A stretch of 5,650 nucleotides of DNA from Planctomycetota bacterium (GTDB lineage Bacteria > Planctomycetota > Planctomycetia > Pirellulales > Lacipirellulaceae), in assembly GCA_022614705.1 (NCBI GenBank), contig JAKEIB010000120.1, forward strand, positions 1 through 5,650. The letters run 5' to 3'. The translations under genes were made by a program, and so were the position numbers. Every line of letters starts with the position of its first letter. Position 1 is the first letter of the stretch. The notes under the pieces were generated by a model. That model was not told the origin of the DNA, did no database searches, and saw only the letters and a list, made by a program, of their open reading frames with translations. Shown piece after piece: positions 1 to 5,573 of the stretch.

Positions 1-663
1 GCGAAACCCCAGCCGATGTAGCGCGCCGCTGATGCCGGTGGTCGTGCCTTCCCCCGCACGGCCCCCCGGTGTTTTCACTTCGCCGGTGTGCATGATGGCG
101 GAGAGAAACGTTCCGGTCGTCAGCACGACTGCCGGTGCACGATATTCCACACCCCCGCGAACGCGGACGCCACAAATATGTTTCAAGTTCGAAGTTTCAA
201 GTTTCAAGTTGTCGTTCTCTGAACTTGAAACTTGAAACATGGAACTTGGAACTCGTCCGCCCCCCTCCTCAGTGATCAGATCTTCGACCACCTCCTGCCG
301 CAGTGCCAGTCCCGGCTGTTCCTCCACCAGCCGCTTGACCTCGAACTGATACGCCTTTTTGTCGGCCTGGGCCCGCGGGCTGTGCATCGCCGGCCCTTTG
401 CGGCGATTGAGGAGGCGGAACTGAATGCCCGTGGCATCGATGGCCCGGCCCATCGCGCCGCCGAGGGCGTCGATTTCGCGGACGATCTGCCCCTTGGCGA
501 CGCCGCCGATCGCCGGGTTGCAACTCATCTGGGCGACCGTGTCGCAATTCGTCGTGAGCAGGGCGATCCGAGCCCCCATCCGGGCCGCGGCCATCGCCGC
601 CTCGACGCCGGCATGCCCCGCGCCGACCACCAGCACGTCGTAGTTGTAGTAATCGCCGCTCAT
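1..663 (-). CDS. mnmG: MnmG (GidA), tRNA wobble-uridine carboxymethylaminomethyl modification enzyme, N-terminal part
   Basis: FAD-dependent subunit of the MnmE-MnmG complex, which installs the carboxymethylaminomethyl group on C5 of wobble U34 in certain cytoplasmic tRNAs. Only the first 221 codons are present; the frame is open through the left window edge. Visible landmarks: the dinucleotide-binding GAGHAG at residues 14-19 followed by EAAMAAARMG, MSCNPAIGG at 46-54, DALGGAMGRAID at 65-76, GIQFRLLN at 79-86, KGPAM with SPRAQADK at 89-102, VVLTTGTFL at 179-187, and GGRAGE at 200-205. These line up with E. coli MnmG from memory. The ATG at 663-661 gives the usual short lead before the first beta strand; no Shine-Dalgarno sequence precedes it. 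Where E. coli passes directly from EDLIVENDRV to VGAVTQMG, this protein has about 25 extra residues (138-162) encoded by an inverted heptamer repeat. The frame is intact on both sides, so the gene looks functional rather than broken. Confidence 0.97.
   Translation of the reverse strand, partial: MSGDYYNYDVLVVGAGHAGVEAAMAAARMGARIALLTTNCDTVAQMSCNPAIGGVAKGQIVREIDALGGAMGRAIDATGIQFRLLNRRKGPAMHSPRAQADKKAYQFEVKRLVEEQPGLALRQEVVEDLITEEGGGRVPSSMFQVSSSENDNLKLETSNLKHICGVRVRGGVEYRAPAVVLTTGTFLSAIMHTGEVKTPGGRAGEGTTTGISGALHRLGFR
178..252. repeat. Heptamer-built inverted repeat inserted in frame within mnmG
   Basis: Two arms, 180-210 and 222-252, pair at 28 of 31 positions around an 11-nt loop (211-221); the inner 17 bp (194-210 with 222-238) are perfect. 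Mismatches are 193/239, 191/241 and 183/249. Each arm is a tandem of 7-nt units: variants of GTTTCAA in the left arm and GAACTTG or AAACTTG in the right arm. By my count the 75 bases are about 36% G+C, far below the flanking mnmG sequence. The segment adds about 25 codons, a multiple of three, at a point where MnmG homologues recalled from memory have only a short turn. The exact insertion boundaries cannot be fixed without a close relative lacking the element. Confidence 0.9.
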
Positions 664-704
664 TAGTCGTATCGTATGGGACAACCCCGTTTGCGGAAAG
701 CGCA
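664..704. promoter_or_regulatory. Divergent intergenic region between mnmG and the phosphodiesterase gene
   Basis: These 41 bases are all that separate two divergently read genes, so promoters for both must lie here or inside the coding sequences. No convincing sigma70 pair is visible. The best minus-strand candidate is TACGAT (676-671) with TTTCCG 17 nt further upstream; it matches the consensus poorly and would leave almost no leader before the mnmG start. On the plus strand GGAAAG at 695-700 lies 4 nt before the ATG at 705 and may be a weak ribosome binding site. Confidence 0.35.
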
Positions 705-1643
705 ATGAAAACCGTCGCACAACTGCTGTCCGCCCTTTGCGCTCTTTGCTTCCTTCTGTTCCATTCGCCCGCCTCTGCCGCCGAGCCGGCCAAAAAGGTC
801 CTCTATATCGGCATCGACGGTACGCGGTTCGACGCGATCGAGAAGGCGGCGACGCCAAATCTCGATGCGTTGATGGTTAACGGAATCCACTCGCCGGCGT
901 GTCTGATCCTGGGCGAGCGCTATCAGAAGAACGATACGATCAGCGGTCCCGGCTGGTCGAGCATTCTCACCGGCGTCTGGGCCGACAAGCACGGCGTCCA
1001 CGACAACAGCTTCACTGGCCGCAATTACGCGGATTTTCCGCACTTTTTTGCCCGGCTGAAGGAAGTGCGTCCTAATGCCAAGACCGCGTCGTTTGTCACG
1101 TGGAAGCCAATCGCCGAATACATCACGTCGGCAGCCGACGTGAACCAGAACTTTGAGGAAAAGGAAAAAGGTTCCGTAGCGGATTACGACCGCTACGACA
1201 CCCAGGCGACGGACGCGGCGGTGAAGCACATCACCGAAGCCAACCCCGATGCTCTATTCCTATACATCGGGCAGGTCGATGTGGCCGGCCACACGCACGG
1301 CTTTCATCCGGCGGTGCCGGAATATGTCGCGGCGATCGAGCGGGCCGACAAACTAGTGGGCCGGACGCTTGCCGCCGTGAAGGGGCGCAAGACGTTTGCC
1401 GAAGAGGACTGGCTGGTCGTGGTCACCAGCGACCACGGAGGCCAAGGAAAGGGGCATGGCGGCGGCCACAAAACTCCCGAGATTCTGAACAGTTTCCTCA
1501 TCGTCAGCGGTGCGGCGGCGAAACGCGGTACGTTCGACGAGCAGGTGTACCTTGTCGATGCGCCCGTCACCGTGCTGGCCCATTTGGGCGTCAAGCCGAA
1601 AGATGAATGGAAACTCGATGGACGGGCGGCGGGGTTGAAGTGA
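705..1643 (+). CDS. Secreted type I phosphodiesterase / nucleotide pyrophosphatase family protein (alkaline phosphatase superfamily)
   Basis: Predicted metal-dependent hydrolase of phosphodiesters or phosphomonoesters, 312 residues. Residues 1-25 look like a signal peptide: basic start, hydrophobic LLSALCALCFLLF, then SPASA before AEP, so export is likely. The superfamily metal ligands can be placed: D38 in YIGIDGTR, D192 and H196 in VDVAGHTHG, D243 and H244 in TSDHGG, and H251 or H255 in the following GHGGGH stretch. Aligning ISGPGWSSILTGVWADKHGV (79-98) with the KTFPNH...TG...HG segment of eukaryotic NPP enzymes puts S80 at the nucleophile position, where those enzymes have threonine; this assignment is tentative. 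The ATG at 705 is the start that provides the signal peptide. The next gene begins 49 bp downstream on the same strand. Substrate is unknown; arylsulfatase-like or nucleotide-directed activities are possible alternatives within the superfamily. Confidence 0.87.
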   Translation: MKTVAQLLSALCALCFLLFHSPASAAEPAKKVLYIGIDGTRFDAIEKAATPNLDALMVNGIHSPACLILGERYQKNDTISGPGWSSILTGVWADKHGVHDNSFTGRNYADFPHFFARLKEVRPNAKTASFVTWKPIAEYITSAADVNQNFEEKEKGSVADYDRYDTQATDAAVKHITEANPDALFLYIGQVDVAGHTHGFHPAVPEYVAAIERADKLVGRTLAAVKGRKTFAEEDWLVVVTSDHGGQGKGHGGGHKTPEILNSFLIVSGAAAKRGTFDEQVYLVDAPVTVLAHLGVKPKDEWKLDGRAAGLK

Positions 1644-1651
1644 GAGTTGCC

Positions 1652-1686
1652 GAAGTCAGAGTTCAGAAGTCGGAGGTCAGGAGATA
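1652..1686. repeat. Degenerate tandem heptamer tract (GARKTCR) in the gap before the propeller-esterase gene
   Basis: Four consecutive 7-nt units are readable: GAAGTCA (1652-1658), GAGTTCA (1659-1665), GAAGTCG (1666-1672) and GAGGTCA (1673-1679), followed by a degenerate GGAGATA (1680-1686). A possible earlier unit GAGTTGC (1644-1650) is out of register by one base and begins right after the stop codon of the preceding gene. The tract fills most of the 49-bp gap. Its sequence differs from the heptamers in mnmG but its period is the same. Confidence 0.75.
1679..1683 (+). promoter_or_regulatory. Ribosome binding site AGGAG for the propeller-esterase gene
   Basis: AGGAG lies 9 nt before the ATG at 1693, a normal spacing. 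It sits at the junction of the last two units of the heptamer tract, so the repeat appears to supply the translation signal. It also supports 1693 as the start. Confidence 0.65.
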
Positions 1687-1692
1687 AGTGCC

Positions 1693-3969
1693 ATGCGATT
1701 GCTGCCTTCGTGTGTCCTCGTGTTCTTTGTGGTTGTCATCCCGAGTGGGGCCTATGCCCAGCAGCCGGTGTTTACTCCGGTCGATATCAACTCGGCTGCG
1801 GAATTCCCGGCCTGCGGCGTGATCGACGTCAATAAGGACGGCCAGCCAGACATCGTCAGCGGCGGCTTCTGGTATGAAGCCCCGCAGTGGAAGAAACACT
1901 TTCTCCGCGAGGTCGAAGTGATCCGCGGGCGTTTTGACGACTATTCGAATCTGGAACTCGACGTCAACGCCGACGGCTGGACCGACATCATCAGCGTCAA
2001 CTTTCGGAGCAAGTCGCTGTTCTGGCTCGAGCATCCGGGCCAGAAAATCAAGACCGATCCGGAATCGCCCTGGACCAAGCACGTGATCGATACGCCCGGT
2101 CCGATGGAGACGGGCCGCCTGCACGATGTCGACGGCGACGGCAAGCTCGACATCCTGCCCAACGGCGCCGACTTCGCCGCGTGGTATGAAGTAGTGCCCG
2201 GCCCCGAACCAAAGTTCATCAAGCACGACTTGCCCAAGGAGATTGCCGGCCACGGAATTGGCTTTGGCGACGTCAACGGCGACGGCCGAGGGGACATCGT
2301 CGGTCCCAAAGGCTGGCTCGAAGCACCCGAAGACCGCCGCGGGGGCCGCTGGATCTGGCATCCCGATTGGGAGCTGCATCGCGACGCCAGCATCCCGATC
2401 CTGGTTCACGACGTGGACGGCGACGGCGATGGCGACCTGATCTATGGCCGGGGGCACAGCTACGGGCTGTATTGGCTGGAGCAAAGTACGTCCCGCCGGC
2501 CCGGCGGGACCAGCGCGGGTGCCACTGCTGGCTTGCCCAGCAGTGTTGGCTCGCCCTGGACCCGCCATGCCATCGACACCACATGGGCCCAGCCGCACAG
2601 TCTATTGCTCGTGGACCTGAACGGCGACAAGCAGCTCGATGTCGTCGCCGGCAAGCGCTACATGGGACACGAAGGGCGCGACCCGGGCGAATGGGACCTC
2701 CTCTGCGCTTATGCCTACACGTTCGATCGAGCGTCTCGGTCGTGGCAGCGGCTGAAGATTCACCACGCCCACCGGGCCGGCTTTGGGCTCGATCCACGGG
2801 CGGCGGATATTGACGGCGATGGCGACGTGGACCTGGTCGCGGCCGATCGGTGCGGCCTCGTCCTCTTTCGCAACGAGCAAAAGGGCCGGCCACTATTCAT
2901 TGCACCGTCGCATTTGCCGGAGAACAATCATCAAGACCCGCTGACCATCACCGATTCGACGGGCACGCGCCCGGCCCGCTCGCCCGCGGAATATGCGATT
3001 CGCCGTGATCGGATTCAGGACGACATGAAGCGGGCGATGGGTCCGCTGCCTGAGCCGTCGCGGCGCGTGCCGCTGGACGTGCGGATCGAAAGCCGCGAGG
3101 AAACGCCCGACTATGTGCGGATCAAGCTGACGTACGTGCCAGAACCAGGCGATCGGGTGCCGGCACTGCTGCTCGTGCCCAGGTCGGTGGCTCTCGACAC
3201 GGAGGGAATCCGCGGCAAACCGAAAGACGGCGGCGGCAAATCGCCCGCCATGCTCTGTCTGCACCCGACGAATCCCGACGGCAAGGCCCAGACGGCCGGC
3301 CTGGTCGGCGAGCCGACGCGGCACTATGGGCATCAGCTCGCTCAGCAAGGATTTGTGTGCCTGATTCCCGACTATCCCAGCTTCGGCGACTATAAAGCCT
3401 ACGACTTCAAACAGAAGTGGCCCGGCAGCGACGAGCCGCTCTACGCAAGCGGGACGATGAAAGCGATTTGGAACAACATCCGGGCGGTCGATCTCCTGGA
3501 ATCGCTCCCCTACGTCGATACCGAAAACATTGGCGCGATCGGCCATTCGCTCGGCGGGCACAACGCGCTTTATACGGCCGTCTTCGAGCCGCGGATCCAG
3601 GCGGTGGTCACGAGCTGCGGATTCAACGCCTTTCACGACTACTACAAGGGGGACCTGAAGGGCTGGACCAGCGACCGCTACATGCCGCGGATTCGCGACC
3701 TCTTCGGCAACGACCCCAACAAGATGCCGTTCGACTTTCCTGAAGTGCTCGCGGCGATCGCTCCGCGGGCTGTGTATGTCGCGGCGCCCTTGCACGACGG
3801 CAACTTCGAAGTGAGCGGCGTGCGGAAATGCATCTCGGCCGCCCAGCCGGTGTTTGAGCTGCTTGGCGCGAAGGACAAGCTGGTCGTCGAGTATCCCGAT
3901 TGCGGCCACGACTTCCCCGATGAGGTGCGCGGGCGGGTTTACCAGTGGCTGAACGCCGAGCTCAAGTAA
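1693..3969 (+). CDS. Secreted FG-GAP/VCBS beta-propeller fused to an acetylxylan-esterase-like alpha/beta hydrolase
   Basis: A 758-residue exported two-domain protein. Residues 1-22 form a signal peptide (hydrophobic VLVFFVVVI, cleavage likely after AYA). Residues 45-380 carry seven calcium-binding-type D-x-[DN]-x-D motifs, starting at D45, D90, D145, D193, D240, D308 and D372, fitting a seven-bladed propeller. From about residue 412 a hydrolase module follows (RRDRIQDDMKRAMGPLP, then EPGDRVPALLLVP, CLHPTN, GFVCLIPDYPSFGDY). Its catalytic triad is most likely S619 in GHSLGG (617-622), D702 in APLHDGNF and H739 in DCGHDFP. Related planctomycete hydrolases are usually annotated as acetylxylan esterases or dienelactone-hydrolase-like proteins, so an ester-linked carbohydrate substrate is plausible but inferred. 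Residues 265-287 come from an in-frame palindromic insertion. The gene probably shares a transcript with the phosphodiesterase gene upstream and the permease gene 28 bp downstream. Confidence 0.9.
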   Translation: MRLLPSCVLVFFVVVIPSGAYAQQPVFTPVDINSAAEFPACGVIDVNKDGQPDIVSGGFWYEAPQWKKHFLREVEVIRGRFDDYSNLELDVNADGWTDIISVNFRSKSLFWLEHPGQKIKTDPESPWTKHVIDTPGPMETGRLHDVDGDGKLDILPNGADFAAWYEVVPGPEPKFIKHDLPKEIAGHGIGFGDVNGDGRGDIVGPKGWLEAPEDRRGGRWIWHPDWELHRDASIPILVHDVDGDGDGDLIYGRGHSYGLYWLEQSTSRRPGGTSAGATAGLPSSVGSPWTRHAIDTTWAQPHSLLLVDLNGDKQLDVVAGKRYMGHEGRDPGEWDLLCAYAYTFDRASRSWQRLKIHHAHRAGFGLDPRAADIDGDGDVDLVAADRCGLVLFRNEQKGRPLFIAPSHLPENNHQDPLTITDSTGTRPARSPAEYAIRRDRIQDDMKRAMGPLPEPSRRVPLDVRIESREETPDYVRIKLTYVPEPGDRVPALLLVPRSVALDTEGIRGKPKDGGGKSPAMLCLHPTNPDGKAQTAGLVGEPTRHYGHQLAQQGFVCLIPDYPSFGDYKAYDFKQKWPGSDEPLYASGTMKAIWNNIRAVDLLESLPYVDTENIGAIGHSLGGHNALYTAVFEPRIQAVVTSCGFNAFHDYYKGDLKGWTSDRYMPRIRDLFGNDPNKMPFDFPEVLAAIAPRAVYVAAPLHDGNFEVSGVRKCISAAQPVFELLGAKDKLVVEYPDCGHDFPDEVRGRVYQWLNAELK
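2485..2553. repeat. Double palindrome inserted in frame within the propeller coding sequence
   Basis: Two GC-rich inverted repeats sit in tandem. The first is GTCCCGCCGG (2490-2499), one base, then its exact complement CCGGCGGGAC (2501-2510). The second is CACTGCTGG (2523-2531), CTTGC, then CCAGCAGTG (2537-2545). The segment encodes about 23 low-complexity residues (265-287) between WLEQ and PWTRHAID. The same protein has an equivalent junction earlier, WLEHPGQ...SPWTKHVID (111-133), with a shorter linker. The distance between the fifth and sixth calcium motifs is 68 residues; removing 23 leaves 45, matching the 45-48 spacing of other blades. Boundaries are approximate. Confidence 0.8.
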
Positions 3970-3997
3970 GCGGCTATCCACTCACTACACTGACACG

Positions 3998-5446
3998 ATG
4001 CCTGCGACGCCAGATGACCCAGCAATTCCCGCCGGTTTGCCCCGCCGGCAGCTGTCGCTATTGGATTCGACGTCGATCATCGTGGGGATCATCATCGGGT
4101 CCGCGATCTATTCCGCTTCGCCCGACATTGCCGCAGGCGCCGCGCAATTCGCCCAGTGGGCCGCCCGAAATCGTACCGGTGCGGGCGACTCATGGGTGGT
4201 GCAGCTGTCGCTGGCCTCGCTCCTAGGCGTGTGGCTCCTGGGCGGATTGATTGCGCTGGTGGGTGCGATGTGCTATGCGGAGCTGGCGACGGCATTCCCT
4301 CAGGCCGGCGGGACGTACGTCTTCCTCTCGCAGGCATTTGGACGATATGTCGGATTCGCGTTTGCCTGGGCGGAGTTCTGGATCGTGCGGCCGGGCAATG
4401 TCGGTGCCATCGGGTTTGTGATGGCCCGCTACGCACGCGAATTGCTGGCTCCGGGAATGAAGGAAGGAACGTGGCTTGAGTTGCTCCTGGCCGCGAGCGC
4501 GATTGCCGCGATTACGCTGCTCAACGCGGTGGGCCTGAAGGCGGGGACGTGGACGCAAAATGTGCTGACGGCGGCCAAGATCGCGGGGCTGGCCGCGATC
4601 GTCGTCACGGCTGTGACATTGCCGCCCGCCGGTGAATCGCCGGTCATGCCAAACAATCCTCATGCAACGTTGTCCCTTTCGTTGATTCTCGTGATGTTCG
4701 CTTACGGCGGCTGGGCCGACATGTCGTTCGTCGCGGCCGAGGTCCGCGATCCGGCTCGCAACATTTCGCGGGCGTTGATCCTGGGTACGACGGCGGTCAT
4801 GACGATCTACTTGCTCGTCACATTGGCGTTTGTCCGCGTGCTGGGTGTGCGCGGCCTGGCTGCTTCGGATGCCGTCGCGGCCGAGGTCATGTCGCTGCGG
4901 CTGGAAGCGTGGGGCTCAACGGCGATCAGCCTGCTGGTGATTATCTCGTGTCTGGGTGCGATCAACGGCACGGTATTTACCGGCGCGCGTGTTTACTACG
5001 CTTTGGGCACTCATCACCCGAGTTTCCGCTGGCTGGGAACGTGGGACGAAACCAAGGGAATTCCGCTGCGGTCACTCCTCGTGCAAGCGGCCGCCACCAT
5101 TGGCCTGGTTGTTTCGTTCGGCCTTTATCCCGGCGGATTCGATCGACTGGTAGTCTTTACGACGCCGTTCTACTGGGGATTCATTGCCCTGGTGGCAATC
5201 TCGCTGATTGTGCTGCGCCAGCGCGGCGCGCTTGGATTGTCGGGTTATCGCGTGCCGCTGTATCCAGTGGCGCCGGCCGTGTTTTTTCTGTCCAGCTTGT
5301 GGATGGTGTATGCCGCTATCGACTACGCCGCGAGAAATCGATCGTGGGAAGCTCTGTGGGCCGTCGCAGTAATTCTCAGCGGCTTCATCGCGGCCGCGTT
5401 TGATGTGCGAGCACGCATTTCAGTCGCGCCAAATGCAGTCCGCTAG
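3998..5446 (+). CDS. APC-superfamily amino acid permease (AA_permease_2 / LAT-like)
   Basis: Inner-membrane transporter of 482 residues, the usual length for the family, predicted to move amino acids or related amines by exchange or cation symport. About twelve hydrophobic helices can be placed near residues 23-46, 68-92, 115-140, 160-180, 187-207, 223-247, 258-280, 305-330, 358-377, 385-406, 420-442 and 450-469. Family marks are the glycine-rich first helix IIVGIIIGSAIY (27-38), CYAELATAFPQAGGTYVF (92-109), FAYGGWADMSFVAAEVRDP (234-252) with NISRAL after it, and INGTVFTGARVYYALG (322-337). Two oddities: the substrate-site motif reads GSAIY where GSGIF is common, and the loop between helices 1 and 2 is longer than in typical members. 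The ATG at 3998 has no Shine-Dalgarno sequence; coupling to the stop codon 28 bp upstream is possible. Substrate cannot be read from the sequence. Confidence 0.93.
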   Translation: MPATPDDPAIPAGLPRRQLSLLDSTSIIVGIIIGSAIYSASPDIAAGAAQFAQWAARNRTGAGDSWVVQLSLASLLGVWLLGGLIALVGAMCYAELATAFPQAGGTYVFLSQAFGRYVGFAFAWAEFWIVRPGNVGAIGFVMARYARELLAPGMKEGTWLELLLAASAIAAITLLNAVGLKAGTWTQNVLTAAKIAGLAAIVVTAVTLPPAGESPVMPNNPHATLSLSLILVMFAYGGWADMSFVAAEVRDPARNISRALILGTTAVMTIYLLVTLAFVRVLGVRGLAASDAVAAEVMSLRLEAWGSTAISLLVIISCLGAINGTVFTGARVYYALGTHHPSFRWLGTWDETKGIPLRSLLVQAAATIGLVVSFGLYPGGFDRLVVFTTPFYWGFIALVAISLIVLRQRGALGLSGYRVPLYPVAPAVFFLSSLWMVYAAIDYAARNRSWEALWAVAVILSGFIAAAFDVRARISVAPNAVR

Positions 5447-5516
5447 CACGGCTGCCGCGAAACTTTTCCGATTGTACCGAGTGGGGCAACAGAAGCGACT
5501 TTGCCGCGGCCGATTT

Positions 5517-5526
5517 AGGAGGTGAT
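5517..5526 (+). promoter_or_regulatory. Near-ideal Shine-Dalgarno sequence AGGAGGTGAT
   Basis: Ten bases fully complementary to the conserved 3' end of bacterial 16S rRNA (ATCACCTCCT). It is the strongest ribosome binding site in the window. AGGAGG (5517-5522) stands 9 nt before a GTG at 5532 and only 2 nt before an ATG at 5525, so the GTG is the better-spaced start. The preceding 5447-5516 contains no recognisable gene or rho-independent terminator. Confidence 0.5.
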
Positions 5527-5531
5527 GCGCC

Positions 5532-5573
5532 GTGTTGGCGGCGCGCTTCGCGCCACGCAAGCCAGGCCAATGA
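5532..5573 (+). CDS. Possible 13-codon leader ORF
   Basis: GTG start, 13 codons (MLAARFAPRKPGQ) and TGA. The spacing from the AGGAGGTGAT site is good. Its stop codon overlaps the ATG at 5570 as ATGA, an arrangement typical of translational coupling. A short perfect hairpin, GGCGCG (5540-5545), CTT, CGCGCC (5549-5554), lies inside it. An ORF this short can occur by chance, and the peptide is not recognised. The support is the ribosome binding site and the overlap, not the encoded sequence. Confidence 0.3.
   Translation: MLAARFAPRKPGQ

Noticed and set aside
178..252. mnmG repeat as an insertion sequence remnant or CRISPR repeat
   Set aside because: There is no transposase, target duplication or spacer structure; it is a single inverted repeat of short tandem units.
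1..663. mnmG as a pseudogene because of the inserted repeat
   Set aside because: The frame is continuous through the insert, and conserved MnmG motifs occur on both sides with no stop codon.
232..793. Open frames on both strands overlapping the mnmG start region
   Set aside because: They are out of frame with MnmG, Arg/Pro-rich, and explained by G+C content.
1663..2598. Long open frame on the minus strand opposite the propeller domain
   Set aside because: It is antisense to a well-supported gene. Its translation is low-complexity Val/Ala/Asp-rich sequence produced by the complement of repeated calcium motifs in G+C-rich DNA.
2893..3981. Long open frame (about 360 codons) on the minus strand opposite the hydrolase domain
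   Set aside because: The plus strand encodes a hydrolase with recognisable motifs across the same span. Codon bias toward G/C third positions keeps the complementary frame open; no recognisable domain is seen in it.
5517..5526. Minus-strand ATCACCTCCT as a possible 16S rRNA 3' end
   Set aside because: The sequence before it does not match the conserved GGCTGG of 16S rRNA, and no rRNA sequence is nearby. It is read better as a plus-strand Shine-Dalgarno sequence.
5540..5554. Hairpin GGCGCG-CTT-CGCGCC as a rho-independent terminator for the permease
   Set aside because: The stem is only 6 bp and no T tract follows; it also lies beyond the strong ribosome binding site.
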